DNA of 5,620 bases, taken from an uncultured Beijerinckiaceae bacterium (GTDB lineage: Bacteria; Pseudomonadota; Alphaproteobacteria; Rhizobiales; Beijerinckiaceae). A program made the translations under genes and the position numbers. A model generated the notes under the pieces. The model searched no databases. It was not told the DNA's origin and was given only the letters and a program-made list of their open reading frames with translations. Below are positions 1-5,620 of the stretch, in pieces; positions within the stretch are counted from its first letter, which is position 1; each line of letters opens with the position of its first letter. Where the stretch lies: contig CALMGA010000059.1 in NCBI GenBank assembly GCA_937863205.1, positions 1 through 5,620 on the forward strand. The letters run 5' to 3'.

Positions 1-1
1 C

Positions 2-337
2 ATGACGTTCGTCGTCGTCGAGAACTGCATCAAGTGCAAATACACCGACTGCGTCGAGGTCTGCCCCGTGGACTGCTTCTACGAGGGCGAGAACATGCTG
101 GTGATCCACCCCGACGAATGCATCGATTGCGGCGTTTGCGAACCCGAGTGCCCGGCCGAGGCGATCAAGCCGGATACCGGCAAGGGCCTCGATACCTGGC
201 TCAAGCTCAACGCCGATATGGCCAAGAACTGGCCCAATATCACCAAGAAGCGAGATCCCTTGCCCGAGGCCAAGGAAATGGACGGCAAGGAGGGCAAGCT
301 GCCGATGTTTTCCGCCAATCCGGGCGAGGGCGACTGA
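2..337 (+). CDS. fdxA: 7Fe ferredoxin FdxA ([3Fe-4S][4Fe-4S])
   Basis: Small soluble electron carrier of 111 residues, close to the length of the Azotobacter vinelandii ferredoxin I family. The N-terminal half carries the full cysteine set: C9, C12, C17, C21, C25, then C40, C43, C46, C50. By analogy with A. vinelandii FdI, C9, C17 and C50 would hold the [3Fe-4S] cluster, and C21, C40, C43 and C46 the [4Fe-4S] cluster; C25 matches the conserved free cysteine. The C-terminal half has the family's [13 protein letters not shown] and KRDPLPEA segments, which mark it as FdxA rather than a short bacterial 2[4Fe-4S] ferredoxin. The ATG at base 2 gives the expected N-terminus (MTFVVVENC), so the gene looks complete, but its promoter and ribosome binding site lie outside the window. 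The physiological electron partner cannot be read from the context. No convincing terminator follows the stop codon. Confidence 0.96.
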   Translation: MTFVVVENCIKCKYTDCVEVCPVDCFYEGENMLVIHPDECIDCGVCEPECPAEAIKPDTGKGLDTWLKLNADMAKNWPNITKKRDPLPEAKEMDGKEGKLPMFSANPGEGD

Positions 338-373
338 TCGCATTCCGCCCGCAAGGCGAGTAGGACGCGGGTT

Positions 374-389
374 CGATCGAATTCGATCG
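374..389. repeat. 16-bp perfect palindrome
   Basis: The sequence cgatcgaattcgatcg reads the same on both strands. It also contains the direct repeat ttcgatcg twice (372-379 and 382-389), 10 bases apart, which is one helical turn. It lies 37 bases after the fdxA stop. As RNA it could fold only into a 6-bp stem with an AATT loop and no long T-run, so it is a poor terminator. A dimeric protein binding site is the more natural reading, but no binding protein is suggested by the window. Confidence 0.5.
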
Positions 390-776
390 TTGTCATCACG
401 CCCTCGTTAACCGGCTTACCTCCCGGGCAGGGTGGCAAGGTCCGGTTTTCGTTGATTTTCCGACTTTTCCGTGATAGCTGACTGTTAACGGGAAGGGCGG
501 TCCTGTCGTCGCGTCAGGTCGCAGCGGCCCGGAGTTCGATGTCTCGACAAGGGGATTTGAAGCGCCGGGTTTATAGACGACCTTGACGTCGCGGCTTCCG
601 GAAAGTCTCGCGTCCGCTATCTGCTCCACGCGTCGGCGGAAGACGCAACGGTCGAGGGTGTGACGTCATCGGCATTTGCGAGGATGAGTTGCGTCAGCGG
701 CTCGCGATCCATGAGTTGCTTGGCGCCTACGAGCTGCTTGGCAAAACGTTGCCTGAACTTCGTGACCGGCTTTAAG

Positions 777-829
777 CGCCGCCGGCGGCGAAGCCAAGCG
801 CAAATTTGCGCGCTGGCACTTGGCTTCGC
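777..829. repeat. Nested palindrome cluster / stem-loop upstream of carD
   Basis: Three exact symmetries are packed into 53 bases. A 14-bp palindrome cgccgccggcggcg occupies 777-790. A stem with perfect 11-bp arms follows, gcgaagccaag at 788-798 and cttggcttcgc at 819-829. Within that stem's 20-base loop region lies a second 14-bp palindrome, gcgcaaatttgcgc at 798-811. Transcribed, the 11-bp stem would be stable. There is no T-run after it (gtcatctgg follows), so a standard intrinsic terminator is not well supported. It may be an intergenic repeat element, an RNA processing or attenuation structure in a long carD leader, or the end of a small transcript. Confidence 0.55.
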
Positions 830-1007
830 GTCATCTGGCTAAGGCAGTTTGGATCGCCGGACTGCTGGATGGCGCCTGGGTGTTTCGTCGTTTTGGATCA
901 TCGCGAGTGAAGGTTCGATCGTCGGGCGGGGTGTAGGACGCGCTTCGGCCTGTGACTGCTGGCCGCAAAGCCGTTCGTGTGGGCCGACGGGATTTTTGAT
1001 GCATTCG

Positions 1008-1015
1008 AAAGGTGG
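1008..1015 (+). promoter_or_regulatory. Ribosome binding site that decides the carD start
   Basis: The sequence aaaggtgg carries an AGGTGG Shine-Dalgarno core (1010-1015) seven bases before the GTG at 1023. The alternative in-frame starts, ATG at 999 and ATG at 849, have no comparable site in front of them. The GTG start is therefore preferred. Confidence 0.65.
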
Positions 1016-1022
1016 GATCGCG

Positions 1023-1694
1023 GTGGCTGACAAGAAGTTTAAGAGGGCGATCGGCGAAGATCAGATGGCGGCTGTGCCGGCAGCCCCTGCCAAGGCAGCC
1101 AAGCCGATTGCCGCGAGCAAGGGTCAGGGCTTCAGGACGTCCGAATACATCGTCTACCCCGCCCACGGCGTCGGGCAGATCACGGCCATCGAGGAGCAGG
1201 TCGTGGCCGGCTACAAGCTGGAGCTGTTCGTCATCTCCTTCGCCAAGGATAAGATGATCCTGAAGGTGCCGCTCCCCAAGATCGCCAGCGTCGGCATGCG
1301 CAAGCTGGCCGAGCCGCCGGTGGTGAAGCGCGCCCTCGATACGTTGACCGGCCGGGCGCGCGTGAAGCGCACCATGTGGTCGCGCCGCGCCCAGGAGTAT
1401 GACGCCAAGATCAACTCCGGCGACCTCGTCGCCATCGCCGAGGTGGTGCGCGACCTGTATCGTTCGGACGCTCAGCCCGAGCAGTCCTATTCCGAGCGTC
1501 AGCTTTACGAACAGGCGCTTGACCGCATCGCCCGCGAGCTTGCCGCCGTGCAGAAGCTTACCGATCAGGAGGCGTTGAAGCTGATCGAGGCGCAACTGCA
1601 GAAGGGTCCGCGCCGCGGCAAGACCGAGGATGCCGAAGCCGGAGAGGATCTCGACGAAACCGACGAGGAGGGCGGCATCGTCGAAGCCGCCTGA
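1023..1694 (+). CDS. carD: CarD/CdnL-family RNA polymerase-binding transcription regulator
   Basis: Protein of 223 residues from the GTG start. CarD/CdnL proteins bind the RNA polymerase beta subunit and stabilise the open promoter complex, notably at rRNA and growth-related promoters. Residues 1-40 are a lysine-, alanine- and proline-rich leader. Residues about 41-100 form the Tudor-like RNA polymerase interaction domain (EYIVYPAHGVGQI, then FVISFAKDKMILKVP and SVGMRKLAE). Residues about 102-195 form the helical DNA-binding domain. W119 in MWSRRAQEYD matches the tryptophan that Mycobacterium tuberculosis CarD (W85 in NWSRR) wedges into the promoter bubble, and GDLVAIAEVVRDLYR follows as in the family. 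The tail from about 202 to 221 is strongly acidic. The in-frame ATGs at 849 and 999 would add 58 or 8 residues; the longer extension does not look like this family. The gene stands alone, with a long upstream region and its own terminator. Confidence 0.93.
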   Translation: MADKKFKRAIGEDQMAAVPAAPAKAAKPIAASKGQGFRTSEYIVYPAHGVGQITAIEEQVVAGYKLELFVISFAKDKMILKVPLPKIASVGMRKLAEPPVVKRALDTLTGRARVKRTMWSRRAQEYDAKINSGDLVAIAEVVRDLYRSDAQPEQSYSERQLYEQALDRIARELAAVQKLTDQEALKLIEAQLQKGPRRGKTEDAEAGEDLDETDEEGGIVEAA

Positions 1695-1717
1695 TCCGAC
1701 GGCTTGCCTGAACCTAT

Positions 1718-1741
1718 GGCGCCGGTCGCGGGACCGGTGCC
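1718..1741 (+). terminator. Hairpin terminator after carD
   Basis: The arms ggcgccggtc (1718-1727) and gaccggtgcc (1732-1741) pair over 10 bp with one G-U pair and a four-base loop gcgg. The hairpin begins 24 bases after the carD stop and is followed by only TTT, so it is GC-strong but T-poor. It lies between convergent genes and could limit read-through from both sides, although the reverse strand has no T-run after it. Confidence 0.55.
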
Positions 1742-1788
1742 TTTGCGTTCCGCAACCTGCCGGCCCCACCTCCTGCCGAAGCCATCGT

Positions 1789-2844
1789 TCAGGCCGCCGC
1801 GACGAACGGGAACGATAAAGTCACCCGGGTTCCGCTATGACTGGGATCGGACTGCTGGCTGGCCTGAAGGCTCGCCGCCATGGCGCGGATGATGCGGGTG
1901 CCCAATCCCGTTCCCTTTGGTGCGACACCCGAAGCCATGCCGACGCCATCATCCTCCACCACCAGCGAAAGCGAGCTGTCGTGATGGCGCAACGCCACCC
2001 GGATCTCGCCGGCAGCTTCGCTGGGATAGGCATACTTGCAGGCGTTGGTGACGAGTTCGGTGACGATCACGCCCAGCGACACAGCCCGATCGGTCGCCAT
2101 CTGGACCGGCTCGACGTCAAGCTTGATGGTTCGCTCCGGGCCGCCGGCGATGATGGCCGCCGACAGTTCCTCGATCAGGCCTTTGAGATAGGCGTCCATG
2201 TCGATCATGCTGACGTCGTCGGACGTGTACAGCCGGCGGTGGATCTGCGCGATGGCGCTGATGCGTAGCTGCACGTCGGCCAACGCCGACCGGGCCTGGA
2301 CCTGATCGGTCCCCAGTGCCCTTTGCTGCAGAAACACAAAGGAACTGACCAGCGCCAGGGAGTTGGCGACGCGATGGTTGACCTCGCGCAGCAACGTCTC
2401 CGCCCGCTCCCGTGCTTCGCGCATTTCGCGTTCCGCATCGAGCTTCTGGCGCCGCATCCGCTCCTGGTCGACGGCGTTGTCGATGGATTTTTGAAGAAGC
2501 TCGATGAAGACCCCGCCGACGTCCTTGATGACGTAATCGCTGGCCCCCGCCTTCAACGCGGCGATGGCGATGCGGCCTTCGTCGCTGCCCGAAGCGTAGA
2601 TGACGGGTGGATGTTCGGGCAGGGCGCGGATCTCCGCGAGGACTTCCAGCCCTTCCTTGCCGGGCATGAAATGGTCGAGGGCGACCGCATCGAAGCGCTG
2701 CGACTTGAGCAGGGCGATGCCGTCCGCGCCGCCTTCGGCCAGCACCACCTCGTAGCCGTGGCGCGTCAGGGCGCGTTGGACGAGACGGCGCAGCCCCTCG
2801 TCGTCGTCGATGTAAAGGAGGCGGGGGACCGTCCTGTCCGTCAT
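1789..2844 (-). CDS. Receiver-HisKA_2-HATPase_c cytoplasmic histidine kinase
   Basis: Soluble protein of 351 residues with the receiver in front of the kinase. Receiver, residues about 8-122: acidic pocket D13-D15, phospho-acceptor D57 (VALDHFMPG), switch residue S85, and K107. K107 is followed by Asp (VIKD) rather than the usual Pro. A charged helix (about 122-150) leads to a HisKA_2-type phospho-acceptor box with H157 in LLREVNHRVANSLALV. The ATP-binding domain has N267 (ELVTNACKYAYP), the D298-D-G-V-G302 box and the G311-T-G-L-G315 box. All catalytic residues are present. It is the last gene of the operon, 36 bases after the response regulator, with no membrane segment and no strong Shine-Dalgarno before its ATG. 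A likely reading is that phosphorylation of D57 by the upstream kinase tunes its activity. Kinases of this class often act in alphaproteobacterial general stress or light signalling; that role is inferred, not seen. Confidence 0.92.
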   Translation of the reverse strand: MTDRTVPRLLYIDDDEGLRRLVQRALTRHGYEVVLAEGGADGIALLKSQRFDAVALDHFMPGKEGLEVLAEIRALPEHPPVIYASGSDEGRIAIAALKAGASDYVIKDVGGVFIELLQKSIDNAVDQERMRRQKLDAEREMREARERAETLLREVNHRVANSLALVSSFVFLQQRALGTDQVQARSALADVQLRISAIAQIHRRLYTSDDVSMIDMDAYLKGLIEELSAAIIAGGPERTIKLDVEPVQMATDRAVSLGVIVTELVTNACKYAYPSEAAGEIRVALRHHDSSLSLVVEDDGVGMASGVAPKGTGLGTRIIRAMAASLQASQQSDPSHSGTRVTLSFPFVAAA

Positions 2845-2867
2845 GCCGGGCTTGCCATGCCAGTCAT
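2841..2867 (-). other. Possible 8-codon leader ORF coupled to the REC-HisKA_2 kinase start
   Basis: In the 36-base gap between the response regulator and the downstream kinase, an ATG opens an 8-residue frame (MTGMASPA). Its TGA overlaps the kinase ATG as ATGA. Such an overlap would let ribosomes pass to the kinase start, which lacks a clear Shine-Dalgarno of its own. The mini-ORF also has no strong ribosome binding site, so it may be chance. Confidence 0.2.
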
Positions 2868-2880
2868 ATCGGATTCGGCA

Positions 2881-3306
2881 TCAGGTCGGTTCCGGCACTT
2901 GCATGATCGACAAGAACAACCCGAGCTGCCGGATGGCCTGCGCGAAGGTTTCGTATTCGACCGGCTTGGTGATGTAAACGTTGCAGCCGAGGGCGTAGCA
3001 GCGCTGGATCTCGCGCTGATCGTCGGTGGTGGTGAGAACGACCACGGGCGCCTTGCGCAGCTTCTCGTCGGCCTTGATCTTTTCCAAGATGTCGGTGCCG
3101 CTCATGTCCGGCAGGTTGAGGTCGAGGAGGACGAGCAGGGGTCCGTTGCTGCGAACCTCCTCCTGTGTGAGGTGGCGCAGCGCGGCGGTGCCGCTCTCGA
3201 AATGGCGGATCACGTTGTTGACTCCGGCGCGGCGGATGTTCTTCTCGATCAGTCTGGCGTGGCCGGGATCGTCCTCGATCATGATGACTTCGACGGGCAG
3301 GCTCAT
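2881..3306 (-). CDS. Single-domain response regulator (Rcp1-like receiver)
   Basis: Receiver-only protein of 141 residues with no output domain. It has every residue needed for phosphotransfer: E11-D12-D13 in the acidic pocket, D62 as phospho-acceptor (VLLDLNLPDMSG), T92 as switch residue in PVVVLTTTDD, and K114 in YITKPVEYE. The length and the long loop before D62 (about 47-57) fit the Rcp1-type lone receivers that often sit beside phytochrome or CHASE3 kinases. Its ATG overlaps the stop of the membrane kinase gene by four bases (ATGA, 3303-3306), with aaggga as a plausible ribosome binding site inside the kinase gene, so the two are probably translationally coupled and are likely partners. 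It may shuttle phosphate to a histidine phosphotransfer partner, act as a phosphate sink, or bind a target protein directly; the sequence does not decide. Confidence 0.93.
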   Translation of the reverse strand: MSLPVEVIMIEDDPGHARLIEKNIRRAGVNNVIRHFESGTAALRHLTQEEVRSNGPLLVLLDLNLPDMSGTDILEKIKADEKLRKAPVVVLTTTDDQREIQRCYALGCNVYITKPVEYETFAQAIRQLGLFLSIMQVPEPT

Positions 3307-4859
3307 CTCGCGGATCCCTTGGTCTGGAAGGCGGTTGGTAGGGTCACCATGAACGTCGACCCGACCGCCAGTTGCGACTGCACGGTGACGTTGCCGCCGA
3401 GGCGCCGGGCGAGGTTGCGGACATAGGCGAGCCCGATGCCCTCGCCGGGCTTGTCCTGTTCGCCCGAGCGGCGAAACAGTTCGAAGATCCGCTCGAAATC
3501 CTTGTCGTCGATGCCCCGGCCGTTGTCTTCGATCTTGTACCGCAGGACAGCGCCGTGACGCTCTCCCGAAACGGTGATGCGGCCGGGACGGTCGGGCTGG
3601 AGGTATTTGATCGCGTTCTCGATCAGGTTGCCGAAGATCTGCTCGATGGCAAGGCGGTCGCTGGTCAGCCCTGGCAAGTCGGGCTGAACAACGAGCTCGG
3701 CTTGTCCGGCGGAGAGCTGTTGCGATAGGCTCGCGCCCTGCGTCTCGACCAGCTCGCGAAGATCGAGCGCCTGCGGGGTCAGCACGCGCCGGCCCTCGCG
3801 CGACAGCTTGAGGATCGCATTGATGAGGCGATCCATCTTCGATGTCGAGGTGCGGATGAAGCCGAGCGCTTCGGGCAGATCTTCCTCGATCGCGAGGCGT
3901 CGGTCGGACGTGACGAGTTGCGGTGCCGCCGTTTCCGCGTCCTTGAGGAAGCCGGCGATGGCGCCGCGGGCTGCGTCGAGCTCGCTGGTGAAGCCCATCA
4001 CGTTGACGAGGGGCGCGCGCAGGTCATGGCTGACGATGTAGGCGAAGCGCTGGATCTCGTCGTTGGCGACCTGCAGCTCGGACACCCTCTCAGCGACGAG
4101 GCCTTCGAGGTTCTCGTTGGCGTCGCGCAACCTTCGTTGCGCCCCGACCAGGGCGTTCAGCGCACGCCGCGACAACAGCACCGTATAGGTAGCCAGCCCG
4201 ATCACCAGGGCGATGCCGACCAGGGTCGCGAGCGCGAGCAGTGTGTTGTTGCCGTTGGCGGCAGCGGTCAGCGCATCCTGGCTACGGACCTCCTCCGCCT
4301 CGAAGATCGCGAGATTGGCTCGGATGTCCTTCATGAAATTATTGCCCGTGTCATTCTTGACGAGGGCGAGGGCGCCGGTGAAGTCGTTCCGATCGGCAAA
4401 AGCGACGGTGGAGGCGAGCTCGGCGAGCTTGGCCTGGATCAAGGCATCGAGCCTCGTCAGCGTCTGAACCTGTACAACGCTGCCGACGACGTCGCGCTTC
4501 AGCTCGGCGAGGGCCAACGGCGCCTCGCGTGAACCTGCGAGGTAGGGCGCGAGATAGGCGCGGTCCCGTGTCAAAAGATAGCCGCGTTGTCCGGTTTCGG
4601 CATCCTGCACGAGGGTGAGAAGCTGGTAGGCCTTGCTTCGAACCTGCAAGGCGTGGGCAACGGAGGCGTTGAAGCGATGGCTGCTGATGGCGAACCACAC
4701 CGACGCGAGCGCGACCAGGACCAGCAGAACGAAACCGCCGACCAAGGGAAGCTGCGCCCGTGTCAACGCAACCTCGGCGGCATCCGGCGCGAGAACGGGC
4801 GTTGCCTTCAAAGCTCCCGGGGTCGCCCTGGTGATTGAAGCCGTCATCGCTCCGCCCAT
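3303..4859 (-). CDS. CHASE3-domain transmembrane sensor histidine kinase
   Basis: Inner-membrane sensor kinase of 518 residues and the first gene of the operon. A first membrane helix (about 38-58) and a second (about 206-228) bracket a periplasmic CHASE3 domain with the signature QDAETGQRGYLLT at 86-98. No HAMP domain is evident; a coiled-coil-like helix (about 232-270) leads straight to the HisKA box with H278 in SHDLRAPL. The ATP-binding domain has N415 (NLIENAIKYL), the D445-N-G-R-G449 box, the FERIFELFRR segment and the G472-E-G-I-G476 box, so it should be an active kinase. About 40 extra residues (roughly 292-332) separate the two DHp helices; this looks like a subfamily trait. The CHASE3 ligand is unknown. 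The start could instead be the ATG at 4847 (residue 5): neither start has an ideally spaced ribosome binding site. Confidence 0.93.
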   Translation of the reverse strand: MGGAMTASITRATPGALKATPVLAPDAAEVALTRAQLPLVGGFVLLVLVALASVWFAISSHRFNASVAHALQVRSKAYQLLTLVQDAETGQRGYLLTRDRAYLAPYLAGSREAPLALAELKRDVVGSVVQVQTLTRLDALIQAKLAELASTVAFADRNDFTGALALVKNDTGNNFMKDIRANLAIFEAEEVRSQDALTAAANGNNTLLALATLVGIALVIGLATYTVLLSRRALNALVGAQRRLRDANENLEGLVAERVSELQVANDEIQRFAYIVSHDLRAPLVNVMGFTSELDAARGAIAGFLKDAETAAPQLVTSDRRLAIEEDLPEALGFIRTSTSKMDRLINAILKLSREGRRVLTPQALDLRELVETQGASLSQQLSAGQAELVVQPDLPGLTSDRLAIEQIFGNLIENAIKYLQPDRPGRITVSGERHGAVLRYKIEDNGRGIDDKDFERIFELFRRSGEQDKPGEGIGLAYVRNLARRLGGNVTVQSQLAVGSTFMVTLPTAFQTKGSAR

Positions 4860-4989
4860 GCCGCGCCCGCCGCTCCTGGCTCTTGGCAGAAGAACGAGGC
4901 TTTTCCAAGCGGAACCGCACGGTCAACCGGCGAGCGGCCGGCCCGGATCCGCCAACCCGCCGCTGCTGCGCCCCATGGAACAAACCGCA

Positions 4990-5019
4990 CTTCCGCTCGC
5001 GCGCGTCGCCCTTTATAGG
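4990..5019 (+). promoter_or_regulatory. Tentative dapB promoter
   Basis: A TTTATAGG stretch (5012-5019), the most AT-rich point in the spacer, could supply a -10 element about 40 bases before the dapB ATG. A weak cttccg (4990-4995) lies 16-18 bases upstream of it. The -35 match is poor, so this is a suggestion from position and base composition only. Confidence 0.22.
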
Positions 5020-5057
5020 ATGAATGCCTGTCGGGAGCGATCGGGAACCTGGACGAT

Positions 5058-5620
5058 ATGCGGCTGATCATCGTCGGGGCGGCCGGACGGATGGGGCGGA
5101 CCCTGGTTCGCCTGATCGGTGAAACCAAGGGCGTGACGCTGTCGGGCGCCTTGGAGCATCGGTCGTCGCCGGCGCTCGGCGCGGATGCCGGCGTTCTCGC
5201 CGGGGGACCGGCTGTGGGCGTGCCGGTCAGCGACGATCCCCTTCCCCTCGTGGTCGCCGCCGACGGCATCGTCGACTTTTCCACGCCTGCGACGAGCCTG
5301 GCCCTGGCCGCGTTGGCGGCGCAGGCCCGCATCGTGCACGTGATCGGAACCACCGGCTTCGCGCCAGACGCGGATGCGCCCCTCGAAGCGGCCGCCCGCC
5401 ACGCGACGATCGTGAAATCGGGCAACATGAGCCTCGGCATCAATCTGCTCGCCGCCCTCGCCCGTCGCGCGGCGCAGGTGCTTGGCGACTTCGACGTCGA
5501 GATCGTCGAAATGCACCACCGGATGAAGGTCGATGCCCCGTCCGGCACGGCCTTGCTGCTCGGCGAGGCGGTTGCGGCCGGACGCGGCGTGGCGCTGGCC
5601 GAGTGCGCGCTGCGCGGACG
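5058..5620 (+). CDS. dapB: 4-hydroxy-tetrahydrodipicolinate reductase, 5' part
   Basis: Cytoplasmic enzyme of the diaminopimelate pathway. It reduces the dehydrated product of DapA to tetrahydrodipicolinate with NAD(P)H, feeding lysine and peptidoglycan synthesis. The window holds the first 187 residues and then ends; family members are usually about 260-275 residues, so the rest of the C-terminal region is missing only because of the cut. The Rossmann motif is VGAAGRMG at 6-13. DFSTP (73-77), IGTTGF (96-101) and SGNMSLGIN (121-129) follow as in the family. The catalytic segment [16 protein letters not shown] (151-166) has H153 and K157 where E. coli DapB has H159 and K163. The ATG at 5058 puts the Rossmann motif at the expected distance from the N-terminus; no clear Shine-Dalgarno precedes it, and an in-frame stop lies upstream at 5016-5018. 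It is divergent from the kinase operon. Confidence 0.95.
   Translation, partial: MRLIIVGAAGRMGRTLVRLIGETKGVTLSGALEHRSSPALGADAGVLAGGPAVGVPVSDDPLPLVVAADGIVDFSTPATSLALAALAAQARIVHVIGTTGFAPDADAPLEAAARHATIVKSGNMSLGINLLAALARRAAQVLGDFDVEIVEMHHRMKVDAPSGTALLLGEAVAAGRGVALAECALRG

Larger units (their letters stand above)
338..1022. other. Long intergenic region between fdxA and carD
   Basis: These 685 bases hold no recognisable protein or RNA gene. They do hold a 16-bp perfect palindrome (374-389), two GTTAAC sites (406-411 and 484-489), a short helix-like frame ending in TAA at 773-775, and a cluster of palindromes at 777-829. The 10-mer ggttcgatcg occurs twice, at 370-379 (overlapping the 16-bp palindrome) and at 912-921, about 100 bases before the carD start. 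The carD promoter must lie here, but no clear -35/-10 pair stands out; a TTGACG at 583-588 has no good partner. A reverse-strand frame at 629-396 (77 codons) and forward frames at 660-842 and 849-1022 show no recognisable protein features. A long carD leader or an unrecognised small RNA is possible. Confidence 0.6.

Noticed and set aside
406..490. Two GTTAAC sites as CtrA binding sites
   Set aside because: Only half-sites (TTAACC, TTAACG) are present; neither has the second TTAA at the seven-base spacing of the full CtrA motif.
396..629. Reverse-strand frame of 77 codons in the fdxA-carD spacer
   Set aside because: No recognisable domain and no clear ribosome binding site; not supported beyond being open.
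849..1022. N-terminal extension of CarD from the ATG at 849
   Set aside because: The added 58 residues are rich in Cys, Trp, Gly and Ser and unlike the family, and the GTG at 1023 has a well-spaced AGGTGG site.
831..1769. Reverse-strand frame of 312 codons opposite carD
   Set aside because: It lies antisense to the clearly recognised CarD gene, shows no recognisable family, and has the composition expected from the complement of a high-GC gene.
2323..3426. Forward frame of 367 codons opposite the two receiver genes
   Set aside because: It is the complement of two well-supported receiver proteins and spans their gene boundary; no motif of its own is visible.
4898..4926. Promoter for the kinase operon, with TTGACC as -35 on the reverse strand
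   Set aside because: The -35 match is fair, but the hexamer at the correct spacing (aaagcc) does not resemble a -10 element, and no EcfG-type GGAAC/CGTT pair with the right spacing was found in this spacer.
4844..5548. Reverse-strand frame of 234 codons across the dapB start
   Set aside because: It is antisense to DapB, whose catalytic motifs are unambiguous, and its product is a low-complexity Ala/Arg/Ser-rich sequence.

Overview
The window is high-GC DNA from an alphaproteobacterium, most likely of the order Hyphomicrobiales (Rhizobiales). The evidence is a 7Fe FdxA ferredoxin beside a CarD/CdnL-type regulator, an alphaproteobacterial-style DapB, and a kinase set (CHASE3 kinase, lone receiver, receiver plus HisKA_2 kinase) of a kind common in that order. 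The genus cannot be fixed from the sequence alone. Nothing suggests a phage, transposon, plasmid or CRISPR array; this reads as chromosomal core sequence with a sensory operon in it.

Layout. (1) 2-337, +: fdxA, a complete [3Fe-4S][4Fe-4S] ferredoxin. (2) 338-1022: a 685-base stretch without a convincing gene. It holds a 16-bp perfect palindrome (374-389), a short helix-like reading frame ending at 775, and a dense cluster of palindromes (777-829). (3) 1023-1694, +: a CarD/CdnL-family RNA polymerase-binding regulator with a GTG start behind a good ribosome binding site, followed by a hairpin terminator (1718-1741). (4) 4859 down to 1789, -: a three-gene signalling operon read in the order CHASE3 membrane histidine kinase, single-domain response regulator (ATGA overlap), and REC-HisKA_2-HATPase kinase (36-base gap). 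The operon converges on carD. (5) 5058-5620, +: the 5' part of dapB, cut by the window end and divergent from the kinase operon across a 198-base spacer.

How the genes may work together. The membrane kinase probably senses a signal through its periplasmic CHASE3 domain and phosphorylates the lone receiver, the receiver of the second kinase, or both. No gene in the operon carries a DNA-binding output domain. Output must therefore be protein-protein, or go through a regulator encoded elsewhere; HisKA_2/HWE-type kinases in alphaproteobacteria often feed the PhyR general stress pathway, but that link is inference here. fdxA, carD and dapB are housekeeping genes with no obvious functional tie to the operon.

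No clearly new system was found. The points most worth a second look are the output-less phosphorelay, the extended DHp region of the CHASE3 kinase, and the structured region upstream of carD.
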